Shown: positions 35,386 to 42,818 of the stretch, in pieces | Layout of the letters: the number at the start of each line of letters is the position of its first letter | Numbering within the stretch: position 1 is the first letter of the stretch | From: Aphodosoma sp045126975 | GTDB taxonomy: Bacteria > Bacteroidota > Bacteroidia > Bacteroidales > Paludibacteraceae | NCBI GenBank assembly: GCA_045126975.1 | Contig: JBGVPL010000015.1 | Coordinates: forward strand, 34,672-98,671 | Length of the DNA stretch: 64,000 bases | Direction: 5' to 3' | Position numbers and translations under genes: made by a program | The notes under the pieces: generated by a model | The model's input: only the letters and a program-made list of their open reading frames with translations | What the model was told of the DNA's origin: nothing | Databases searched by the model: none

Positions 35386-36136
35386 ATTTTTTTACAAAAT
35401 TTTTTACACCCTGCATCATCAATTCCCACATCCATTCTCCACAACCATCTGCCCACCTTTGTGGATGCGTTGTCATCATCATCCTCTTCGGAAAACTACC
35501 ATTTCGCACAGCTTTAATAACATCGTCAGTCATCTTATACACCCAACCTTTTGCCTCCCATTCCAACTGCATCAATGCCACTTTATCTCTCCTACTCACC
35601 CCATTCCAACTCCTTCCCGTATCAGTCAAATAAAACATCTCACCCCAATCCACATCTATCTGAGGCTCTCCAATCACCCCCATCTCCCAATAATCATACT
35701 TCTCCCATATCCTCTTTGCATCTATACCACTCATAGGCGACCCATGCATCGTAATTGTCTTTACATCAACCAATTTTCTCAATATACCAATATTACGCAT
35801 ACATCTTGCATACGCCTTATCCACATCCCCTTTTTCCGCCACCAAATCCTCATAATGATACCCCACTTCATGTCCCAAACCCGCTATATATTTAATATCA
35901 TCACCATTATTCAAAACAAACTTCTCACGAAAATAATACGATGTCCTCACCCCCATCTCCTTTTCAACCTCAGCCAATCTCCTCGCTCGTTCCACCGACC
36001 TATCCACATCATGCCTCATCACCACCATCCTCTCGGCTCTCTTCCCCTCACAATACTCATCATATCTCATCAACTCATACCCAGCCTCTTTCAATGCCAG
36101 CAACAACTCCCTATATTTCTCTATCGTAAAATCCAT
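35363..36136 (-). CDS. Polysaccharide deacetylase-like protein
   Basis: 257 aa, cytosolic (no signal peptide). The NodB-like fold shows MVVMRHDVDRS (metal-binding aspartates) at about 37-47, GHEVGYHYEDL (metal histidine), and MHGSPMSG. This group is found in Bacteroidota glycan or cell-envelope clusters and the substrate is not known. It lies upstream of mutS in the same direction, 47 bp away, with only a repeat between, so it may share the transcript. The last four residues come from the repeat. Confidence 0.8.
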   Translation of the reverse strand: MDFTIEKYRELLLALKEAGYELMRYDEYCEGKRAERMVVMRHDVDRSVERARRLAEVEKEMGVRTSYYFREKFVLNNGDDIKYIAGLGHEVGYHYEDLVAEKGDVDKAYARCMRNIGILRKLVDVKTITMHGSPMSGIDAKRIWEKYDYWEMGVIGEPQIDVDWGEMFYLTDTGRSWNGVSRRDKVALMQLEWEAKGWVYKMTDDVIKAVRNGSFPKRMMMTTHPQRWADGCGEWMWELMMQGVKNFVKKFFIRNKE

Positions 36137-36160
36137 TTTTATCTACAATTAATTAACTAC

Positions 36161-36199
36161 TTGTCAGTTGACTATTGACTATTGACCATTGACAATAAT
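36161..36199. repeat. ttgactattgac repeat
   Basis: Run of ttgtcagttgactattgac type units ending cattgacaataa; its ends (ttgtca / tgacaa) are complementary. It lies in the leader of the deacetylase-like gene. Confidence 0.6.
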
Positions 36200-36204
36200 A
36201 ACTG

Positions 36205-36212
36205 CAAAGTTA
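36205..36212 (-). promoter_or_regulatory. -7 box for the deacetylase-like gene
   Basis: Minus strand TAACTTTG. No clear -33 partner. Confidence 0.45.
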
Positions 36213-36273
36213 CAAAAAAACTTGTAATTTATCGTGTATTTAATATAATTTTATGCGGTTTTTTTTCATAAGG

Positions 36274-36304
36274 TTTGCAATAATAATTTTTTTTCGTACC
36301 TTTG
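36274..36304 (+). promoter_or_regulatory. Promoter of the nitroreductase operon
   Basis: TTTG (36274-36277), 19 bp, TACCTTTG (36297-36304); ATG at 36352. Perfect consensus. Confidence 0.8.
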
Positions 36305-36351
36305 CAAATTAAACATTAATCACTAATAACTAATCATTACTAACTAATTAT

Positions 36352-36879
36352 ATGACTTCATTCTATGACCTTGTGAAGAATCGTCGTTCGATTCGCAAAT
36401 ATGAAGACCGTCCAGTTGAACAAGAAAAGATAGACTCTATCCTTCGCTCTGCGCTCATGTCACCTGCATCGAAACGCACTAATGGCTGGGAATTTATCGT
36501 TGTTGATGACAGAGAATTGTTGCAAAAGATGTCGACTTGTCGCGAATTGGGTAGCAAATTCGTAGCCGATGCACCTATGGCTATCGTGGTGTGTGCATCA
36601 CCAGAAAAAAGTGATGTTTGGTTTGAAGACGCTTCGATTGCTGCGTTGATTATCCAATTGGCCGCTGCCGACCTCGAACTTGGCTCATGTTGGGTACAAG
36701 TCTATAACCGCATGCACACCGAAACTGAAACTGCTGGCGAATATATACGTGGATTGCTCAACATACCCGACAATCTCGAAGTGCTCAACATCGTAACTCT
36801 CGGCTACAAAAACGAAGAGCGCAAACCTTACGACGAAGAAAAACTCAGCTATGACAAACTCCATAGGAATACATTTTAA
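36352..36879 (+). CDS. Nitroreductase family protein
   Basis: 175 aa, FMN-binding. The start (FYDLVKNRRSIRKYEDRPV) holds the conserved RRSIRKY that contacts FMN phosphate, followed by SPASKRTNGWEFIVVDD, AAADLELGSCWVQVYNR and IVTLGYKNEERKPYDEEKL. It likely reduces quinones or nitro compounds with NAD(P)H; the natural substrate is unknown. The next gene starts inside its 3' end. Confidence 0.9.
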   Translation: MTSFYDLVKNRRSIRKYEDRPVEQEKIDSILRSALMSPASKRTNGWEFIVVDDRELLQKMSTCRELGSKFVADAPMAIVVCASPEKSDVWFEDASIAALIIQLAAADLELGSCWVQVYNRMHTETETAGEYIRGLLNIPDNLEVLNIVTLGYKNEERKPYDEEKLSYDKLHRNTF

Positions 36880-37633
36880 TATCACCTTCATCGGTGCTGG
36901 AAATGTAGCATGGCACTTGGCTCCTACTCTACGCGATGCGGGTCATCACATTGTGCAAGTATATAGCCGCACACTTGAATCGGCAAAGGCGTTGGCCTCG
37001 CAAGTAGGCGCACAAGCTGTCAACAAATATGAGGATGTAGAGCCTACATCCCATATCTACATCTATGCCCTCACCGACGACTCGCTTCAATGGGTGATGA
37101 ACCACATAAAAATCCGCAAAGGATTGCATATCCACACTGCTGGCAGTATGCCTATTTCGATATTCAAACAGGTGCGCGACAACTACGGTTGCCTCTACCC
37201 TCTACAAACTTTCTCAAAAGAAAAGCGTGTTGACCTCCGCAAAGTGCCTTTTTTCATTGAGGCTAACAACAAAGAGAGCGAAACGCTGATAAACGACATT
37301 GCGCGTTGCATGTCACAAAAAATCTATCGCCTATCATCAGAAGAACGTAAAGAGTTACACCTTGCAAGTGTATTCGCATGCAATTTCTCTAATCTTATGT
37401 ATATTTATGCCGAAAAGATGTTGGCTCGCAAAAATATTCCTTTCGAAGTATTGCACGGACTAATAACTGAATCGGTAAATAAAGCGAAAAAGATTGGTCC
37501 TCGTGCCGCCCAAACAGGCCCTGCTCGCCGTGGCGACAACCGCATCCTCGACCAACACATCGCCCTACTCCATAAAGACCCTGAATGGCAAGAGATATAC
37601 ACTTTACTTTCGGAACAGATTAAAAAAATGTAA
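36851..37633 (+). CDS. Rossmann-fold/DUF2520 protein
   Basis: 260 aa. An N-terminal dinucleotide-binding motif (ITFIGAGNVAWHLAPTL) and SMPISIF, LYPLQTFSKEKRVDL, then the DUF2520 helical domain (LHLASVFACNFSNLMY, GPRAAQTGPARRGD). Related to 3-hydroxyacid/F420-like reductases; function unassigned. It overlaps the nitroreductase by 29 bp, so an internal start a few codons on (for example near FNITFIGAGN) is possible. It is followed by kdsC, an order often kept in Bacteroidota. Confidence 0.85.
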   Translation: MTNSIGIHFNITFIGAGNVAWHLAPTLRDAGHHIVQVYSRTLESAKALASQVGAQAVNKYEDVEPTSHIYIYALTDDSLQWVMNHIKIRKGLHIHTAGSMPISIFKQVRDNYGCLYPLQTFSKEKRVDLRKVPFFIEANNKESETLINDIARCMSQKIYRLSSEERKELHLASVFACNFSNLMYIYAEKMLARKNIPFEVLHGLITESVNKAKKIGPRAAQTGPARRGDNRILDQHIALLHKDPEWQEIYTLLSEQIKKM

Positions 37634-37648
37634 ATATATATAGACACG

Positions 37649-37704
37649 AGATACAAGACACGAGACTCAAGATTAACAAGTCTCACATCTCGTGTCTTGT
37701 ATCT
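37649..37704. repeat. Perfect 17-bp inverted repeat (gatacaagacacgag family)
   Basis: Arms 37649-37665 and 37688-37704 are exact reverse complements (AGATACAAGACACGAGA / TCTCGTGTCTTGTATCT). The 22-base loop is itself made of the same words (ctcaag, acaagtctcac). It fills the gap between the DUF2520 gene and kdsC, ending 14 bp before the kdsC ATG. Confidence 0.85.
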
Positions 37705-37718
37705 AAAAATCTGATAAA

Positions 37719-38240
37719 ATGAACTTCAAACAAGCCCTTAACAACATAAAAGCCTTTGCATTTGATGTAGATGGCGTATTGTCGTCTGGATGTATGCCTC
37801 TTGGTCCTGACGGACTACCGATGCGTATGATAAATATCAAAGACGGCTATGCCATACAACACGCATCAAAACTCGGCTATCCTATCGCCATAATCACAGG
37901 CGGACGTGTCGAAGCCGTACGCCTACGATTCGAAGGTTTAGGTTGCTCCGACATCTACCTCGGCGCATCTAACAAGATTGTGCAATTCGAAGAGTTCCTC
38001 AAAAAACACAATCTCAAAGCCGAAGAGGTGATGTATATGGGCGACGACATCCCTGACTATGAGGTAATGACTCGTTGCGGTATTGCTTGCGCTCCTGCCG
38101 ATGCTGCACCCGAAATCAAAGCCATAGCCCACTACATTTCCGACCGCAATGGTGGCGAAGGCTGTGGCAGAGATGTCATCGAACAAGTCCTCAAAGCTCA
38201 CGGCAAATGGATGCACAACACCGATGCATACGCTTGGTAA
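37719..38240 (+). CDS. kdsC: 3-deoxy-D-manno-octulosonate 8-phosphate phosphatase (KdsC family)
   Basis: 173 aa, the size of the C0-type HAD phosphatases without a cap. Motif I FDVDGVLSSG (Asp15, Asp17), motif II ITGGR, motif III lysine in ASNKIVQF, motif IV MGDDIPDYEVM. It should remove phosphate from KDO-8-P in lipopolysaccharide inner-core synthesis. Confidence 0.9.
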   Translation: MNFKQALNNIKAFAFDVDGVLSSGCMPLGPDGLPMRMINIKDGYAIQHASKLGYPIAIITGGRVEAVRLRFEGLGCSDIYLGASNKIVQFEEFLKKHNLKAEEVMYMGDDIPDYEVMTRCGIACAPADAAPEIKAIAHYISDRNGGEGCGRDVIEQVLKAHGKWMHNTDAYAW

Positions 38241-38281
38241 CTATTTAATGAGGAATGAGGAATGAACCTTCGGTATCAATC

Positions 38282-38497
38282 TTCAACATAAGTACATATT
38301 TTCTCTATTCATAGGCTTACAAAAATTAAGTTTACATTTCTTACTTTATTAGGACTAATTCTTTTTTTCAAGTACAAGCCCTAAATTATAAATAAATTAC
38401 AAGGCATGTACTTAAAAAAAACAATGTCAGACAACAGAAACTAAATAATACAACCAAACCATTTGGTATAATAAATAAATTATGTACTTCTGTTGAA
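38282..38497. mobile_element. MITE-like element, copy 1 (upstream of the ubiA-like gene)
   Basis: 216 bp. The ends TTCAACATAAGTACA (38282-38296) and TGTACTTCTGTTGAA (38483-38497) form a 15-bp terminal inverted repeat with one mismatch. An inner inverted repeat (38370-38380 / 38403-38413, AAGTACAAGCC / GGCATGTACTT) encloses a 28-bp core. There is no coding capacity. It ends 20 bp before the ubiA start, so it may supply leader or promoter sequence. A second copy flanks the other side of ubiA. Confidence 0.75.
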
Positions 38498-38517
38498 ACA
38501 ACAAAAAAATAAAAAAT

Positions 38518-39498
38518 ATGAAAATTCTCCGACCTATCAATGTTGCTTTCACAGCACTAATCCAAATACTAATCTATTGGTGCGTAATCGTACCTACACT
38601 CACTATGTATGGCATTGCTGCCACAACACCCACTTGGGTTATTCTATCTGCCATCGCTGGCACTGCCCTCATCTGCGCAGGTGGCTACGTTATCAACGAC
38701 TACTTCGATGTGAAAATCGACCGCATCAATCGTCCCGACCGTGTAATTGTTACTAACACTATGTCAAAAGCCGAAGCCATGCGCCTCTATCAAATCGTTA
38801 CAGGAGCAGGCATCGTATTCGGACTCATAACATCGTTCTATCTCCGTAGCGTCACTCTCGGCATGATATTCTTCATCGTACCCGGCATGCTTTGGTTCTA
38901 CTCTTCATCTTACAAACGCCAACTCATCGTAGGTAACCTCATTGTTGCTCTCTCGGCTGCATTAGTTCCATTAGTACCTATGTTAGTAGAAGCTGCCGCT
39001 CTCAACCTTAAATATGGCTCATTATTAAGCCAAATTCCTATCTTAAAAACTCTCTACGGATGGACTTGCGGATTTGCACTTTTCTCATTTCTCTTTACCT
39101 TCATCCGTGAGGCAATCAAAGACCTTCAAGACGAACCCGGCGACCGCGAATACGAATGTCACACTATGGCTGTCGTTTGGGGCGAAACTATCACTCGCAG
39201 CATATTGACCGCACTTATTATCCTCACTAATGCCATTTTAGCATATTTTATATACGCGCTCATTCCATTCGAAGGCACTCTCACATCGCGTTATTTCCTT
39301 TGTGGCATTGTTGCACCAAGTGCGTGTTTGATTTACATCCTATGGTCAAAATCTTGCACCGCCTACGCCAACGCATCAACCCTTTGCAAATTCATCATGC
39401 TCATCGGAACTCTCTATACATTAATCTATTACTACATCATCGCCGCTACCTACCAAATACCTATGTTCGGCATATTCCAGATAATGCATAATGCATAA
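38518..39498 (+). CDS. UbiA family prenyltransferase
   Basis: 326 aa, about eight or nine membrane segments. The first Asp motif is NDYFDVKIDRINRPDR (59-76 region) and the second is IKDLQDEPGDRE (about 200). It resembles the geranylgeranylglycerol-phosphate geranylgeranyltransferase branch seen in Bacteroidota, but the acceptor is uncertain. The last residues FQIMHNA are written by a gataatgcataatgcataat repeat that runs through the stop codon. It is flanked by two MITE-like elements. Confidence 0.88.
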   Translation: MKILRPINVAFTALIQILIYWCVIVPTLTMYGIAATTPTWVILSAIAGTALICAGGYVINDYFDVKIDRINRPDRVIVTNTMSKAEAMRLYQIVTGAGIVFGLITSFYLRSVTLGMIFFIVPGMLWFYSSSYKRQLIVGNLIVALSAALVPLVPMLVEAAALNLKYGSLLSQIPILKTLYGWTCGFALFSFLFTFIREAIKDLQDEPGDREYECHTMAVVWGETITRSILTALIILTNAILAYFIYALIPFEGTLTSRYFLCGIVAPSACLIYILWSKSCTAYANASTLCKFIMLIGTLYTLIYYYIIAATYQIPMFGIFQIMHNA

Positions 39499-39503
39499 TT
39501 TTT

Positions 39504-39812
39504 TTCAACATAAGTACAGAATTAATTTTTTCTTAACATAAGTACAAAATTAATTTGCAGGCTTACAAATTATAATCTGTATTTTACAATTTTGTAAGGA
39601 CAACTACTTTTTCAAGTACATGCCTTGTAATTAGTAGAGACGCAATATATTGCGGCTGTACAAGAGTAATTAGTAATTGCTATGAACCAAAGGTCTTTGA
39701 ACCGAAGGAGATAAAATTAGGGCATGTACTTAAAAAACAATGTCAGCCAACAGAAACTAAACTAAACAACCAGTCAATTTTATCCAATAAATAAATTTTG
39801 TACTTCTGTTAA
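39504..39812. mobile_element. MITE-like element, copy 2 (upstream of maf)
   Basis: 309 bp. The left end appears twice (TTCAACATAAGTACA 39504-39518 and TTAACATAAGTACA 39533-39546) and the right end is TGTACTTCTGTTAA (39799-39812). Flanking parts align with copy 1 (ggcttaca, tttttcaagtaca, caatgtcag, caacagaaacta). The core between the inner arms (39622-39723) is inverted relative to copy 1 and enlarged by a gtagagacgcaatatattgcg palindrome (39633-39655) and a gaaccaaaggtctttgaacc element. It ends 23 bp before the maf start. Confidence 0.75.
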
Positions 39813-39835
39813 AATAAAAAACAAAGGCTCAAACT

Positions 39836-40402
39836 ATGAACTCTCAACTAAATATAATTTTAGGTTCTCAATCCCCAAGACGTAAGGAACTCCTTGCGGG
39901 GCTTGACCTACCATTCACTACAAAAGTAATTCCGGGTCTCGAAGAGACCTATCCCGATACGCTCAAAGGCGAAGAAATACCGGTATATCTTGCTGAACAA
40001 AAGGCAGATGCTTATACATTGGCAGACAATAACTTACTAATCACTGCCGACACGATCGTGTGGCTCAATGGCAAAGTGTATGGCAAACCCACCGACGAAG
40101 AAGAGGCAAAAAACATGTTGCGTGCCTTATCTGGCAAAACCCACGAGGTAATCACTGGCGTATGTCTCCGCACTAACAAAAAGAACGTCTCTTTTGCATC
40201 AACCACAAAGGTTACTTTCGCTCAACTCACTGAAGAAGAGATTGATTACTATATCCGCAAATATCGTCCTATGGACAAAGCTGGCTCTTACGGCGTACAA
40301 GAATGGATTGGCTACATCGGCGTCGAACACATCGAAGGCTCATATTTCAACGTAATGGGCCTCCCAATACAACGACTTTATACTGCATTGAAAAACTTTT
40401 AA
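39836..40402 (+). CDS. maf: Maf family nucleotide pyrophosphatase
   Basis: 188 aa. Cytosolic NTP pyrophosphatase (dTTP/UTP type) that removes modified nucleotides. The P-loop-like start ILGSQSPRRKELLAGL, the ADTIVWLNGKVYGKP block with catalytic Asp, LSGKTHEVITGVCL, and DKAGSYGVQEW are all present. In this window the run DUF2520, kdsC, ubiA, maf follows the same strand. Confidence 0.95.
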   Translation: MNSQLNIILGSQSPRRKELLAGLDLPFTTKVIPGLEETYPDTLKGEEIPVYLAEQKADAYTLADNNLLITADTIVWLNGKVYGKPTDEEEAKNMLRALSGKTHEVITGVCLRTNKKNVSFASTTKVTFAQLTEEEIDYYIRKYRPMDKAGSYGVQEWIGYIGVEHIEGSYFNVMGLPIQRLYTALKNF

Positions 40403-40555
40403 AAATAGACAGGAAGACAAGATAATAACTTTTTATAAACATAAATTATCGTGAATTACTCATAAATTATTTTATAGATAAAAAATTAATTATTAATTTA
40501 TGGAAATTTACGTTCAAAAAATCATGTTTTCATGTCTTCATGTCAAAAACAAACA
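40403..40555. repeat. Leader repeat with catgtcttcatgtc end (FecCD gene)
   Basis: About 150 bp. It starts gacaggaagacaagataata, passes through attattaatttatgg and ends atcatgttttcatgtcttca. The same series occurs, diverged, at 42655-42810 before NfeD, so two leaders of this cluster are duplicates. The ends are complementary. Confidence 0.75.
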
Positions 40556-41533
40556 ATGAAAAACCTAAATTTCATACTACTTATTCTCGTCACCGCAATA
40601 CTCTTTGTTGCCGATATTGCCTATGGTAGTGTGCGCATACCTCTCACCGACCTATTCTCCGACAACGAGCTATACCACAACATCATATACAACTTCCGCC
40701 TACCTAAAGCCCTCACTGCCCTCACCACAGGCGCAGCCATATCAGTCGCGGGATTGATTATGCAAACTCTCTTCCGCAATCCACTTGCAGGTCCCTATGT
40801 GTTAGGTGTCAGCTCAGGCGCAAGTCTTGGCGTTGCTATCTTCATCTTGGCTGGAAGCATACTACCTACTGCCTTCATCGAAAGTGGTTGGGGACTCGTC
40901 ATCTCGGCTACTCTTGGCGCTATCCTCGTGCTTATGATGGTATTGGCGGTGTCGGTTCGCGTGCGACAAGCCGTGTCGCTTCTCATCGTGGGCATCATGT
41001 TCGGGCAGTTATCTGGCTCGCTCGTCACTATACTCCAAAACTCTTCCGACCCCGATTCACTCAAACTATTCGTTGTTTGGACCTTCGGCTCGCTCTCGGC
41101 TGTTACGTGGAACTATATGTGGGTCATGCTCCCTATCGTCGTCGTGGGTCTTGCCATAGTATTTGCTATACAAAAACCTCTCAATGCCTTACTTCTTGGC
41201 GAAAATTACGCACAAGGTCTTGGCATCAACACCTCACACACACGACTACTCATCATCATAGCCATTGCTCTCCTCGCTGGTGCAACTACCGCATTCACAG
41301 GTCCTATTGCCTTCATCGGTATGGCTGTACCACATTTGGTGCGCGGACTATTAAAAACATCTAACCACCAACTCACCATTCCCGGCTCGATACTCGTTGG
41401 CGCATCGCTCTTGCTACTTTGCGACATCGCATGCCAACTCCCTGCCAATGGCTACACACTCCCTATCAATGCCGTCAGTGCCCTCATCGGCGCACCTATA
41501 ATCATCTGGATTATCCTCAAAAATCGAAATTAA
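40556..41533 (+). CDS. FecCD-type ABC transporter permease
   Basis: 325 aa from ATG 40556 (MKNLNFILLILVTAIL); the in-frame ATG at 40532 lies in the repeat leader. About ten membrane segments. Family blocks: YNFRLPKALTALTTGAAISVAGLIMQTLFRNPLAGPYVLGVSSGASLG, then GANTTAFTGPIAFIGMAVPHLVR-like ATTAFTGPIAFIGMAVPHLVRG, the region that contacts the ATPase. Imports iron-siderophore, heme or cobalamin. The ATPase is encoded next; no substrate-binding protein is nearby. Confidence 0.92.
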   Translation: MKNLNFILLILVTAILFVADIAYGSVRIPLTDLFSDNELYHNIIYNFRLPKALTALTTGAAISVAGLIMQTLFRNPLAGPYVLGVSSGASLGVAIFILAGSILPTAFIESGWGLVISATLGAILVLMMVLAVSVRVRQAVSLLIVGIMFGQLSGSLVTILQNSSDPDSLKLFVVWTFGSLSAVTWNYMWVMLPIVVVGLAIVFAIQKPLNALLLGENYAQGLGINTSHTRLLIIIAIALLAGATTAFTGPIAFIGMAVPHLVRGLLKTSNHQLTIPGSILVGASLLLLCDIACQLPANGYTLPINAVSALIGAPIIIWIILKNRN

Positions 41534-41554
41534 ATTAAATACAAGAAGATACGA

Positions 41555-41676
41555 AAAAAAAGACATAAGAACATAATAACAAAATTTATTTAACTATATT
41601 TTTATGTTATTCTGTTATTCTGTCTTTTAAAAAAATAAAAAAATCATGTTCTCATGTCTTCATGTCTAAAAAATAT
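41555..41676. repeat. Leader repeat with catgtcttcatgtc end (ATPase gene)
   Basis: agacataagaacataataac at the left is complementary to the ttatgttattctgttattct run at the right, forming a hairpin. A tcatgttctcatgtcttcat run then ends in a tctaaaaaatat just before the gene. It is close to 8771-8876 and 58375-58515. Confidence 0.75.
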
Positions 41677-42645
41677 ATGATTCTTAAAACCGAAAACCTC
41701 ACCATAGGCTATGGCTCAAAGGCTGTACAGCGAAACCTCAATCTCGAGGCTTCGCCACGCGACTTGATATGCCTCACTGGCACCAATGGCTCTGGCAAAA
41801 GTACGCTCCTTCGCACCCTCGCAGGACTACAACCTGCCCTTAGCGGAACGGTCGAAATCAACAATCAAAACATCGCATCTCTCAACGTTCACGAGCGTTC
41901 TACTCTCTTCTCCTTAGTGCTTACCGACGACATCGACATCGACCGACTCACAGTGCGCGAACTCGTTGCAATGGGTCGTTTTCCTTACACCAACTGGGCT
42001 GGCGTACTCTCTGCTAACGACCACCGCATCATCGACCAAGCACTCGCTAATGTACATCTTTCCCACAAAGCCAACGCTCTCATCAACCATATCTCCGACG
42101 GCGAAAAACAGCGTGCCGTGATAGCCAAAGCTCTCACGCAGGACACTCCGCTCGTGCTTCTCGACGAGCCTACTGCCCACCTCGACTTGCCTAATCGCAT
42201 CGAAATCATGTTGCTTCTTCGCCGCCTATCTGTATCTACAGGCAAATCGTTCATCCTCTCTACTCACGAACTCGACCTTGCGCTCCAAATGGCTGACAAA
42301 ATATGGCTTATGACACCGCAAGGTGTCGAAATCGGCATGCCCGAAGACCTTATGCTCACAGGCAGTTTCCAAAGCGCATTCGGCTCTGAATCATTCTCTT
42401 TCGATGCTATTGATGGACATTGTCACATCCACCACATCAAAACTCAAACTACCGTAACTCTCATTGCCGACCTCGATGCCCAACCTCAAGCCGCATGGCT
42501 CCGTCGTGCCCTCATCCGCATCGGTATCCAAACCAACGACGATAGCAAAACAAAAATCTACTGCACAACACAAGGATACCGCTTAGAAGAAAACAACACC
42601 CTTTTCACATCCATCGAACAACTCTTCCAAAACCTCAAAATATAA
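41677..42645 (+). CDS. ABC transporter ATP-binding protein (FecE/BtuD type)
   Basis: 322 aa from ATG 41677 (MILKTENLTIGYG); the in-frame ATG at 41662 lies in the repeat leader. Walker A GTNGSGKSTLL, Q-loop region LVLTDDIDI, signature ISDGEKQRAVIAKAL, Walker B LVLLDEPTAHLD and switch His STHELD. The extra C-terminal ~80 residues (SFDAIDGHCHIHH...) are not usual for FecE and may be a regulatory add-on. It powers the FecCD permease encoded just upstream. Confidence 0.92.
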   Translation: MILKTENLTIGYGSKAVQRNLNLEASPRDLICLTGTNGSGKSTLLRTLAGLQPALSGTVEINNQNIASLNVHERSTLFSLVLTDDIDIDRLTVRELVAMGRFPYTNWAGVLSANDHRIIDQALANVHLSHKANALINHISDGEKQRAVIAKALTQDTPLVLLDEPTAHLDLPNRIEIMLLLRRLSVSTGKSFILSTHELDLALQMADKIWLMTPQGVEIGMPEDLMLTGSFQSAFGSESFSFDAIDGHCHIHHIKTQTTVTLIADLDAQPQAAWLRRALIRIGIQTNDDSKTKIYCTTQGYRLEENNTLFTSIEQLFQNLKI

Positions 42646-42818
42646 ATTATTATTGACAGAAAGACAAGAAAATAAATTTCAACGCTAATTATCATATCTT
42701 TTTAACGCTAATTTCCACAAATTATTCATAAAAAAACAATTAATGATTAATTTATGAAAATTTGCGTTCACAAAAAAACTCATGTTCTCATGTCTTCATG
42801 TCTAAAAATCATAATACA
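42646..42818. repeat. Leader repeat with catgtcttcatgtc end (NfeD gene)
   Basis: gacagaaagacaagaaaata at the left, a tttaacgctaatttccacaa part, an attaatgattaatttatg part and a ctcatgttctcatgtcttca end. It matches the FecCD leader at 40403-40555 through most of its length, with insertions. Confidence 0.75.

Noticed and set aside
35261..36178. 305-aa plus-strand frame opposite mutS and the deacetylase-like gene
   Set aside because: Proline/histidine/serine-rich shadow of a minus-strand gene with clear motifs.
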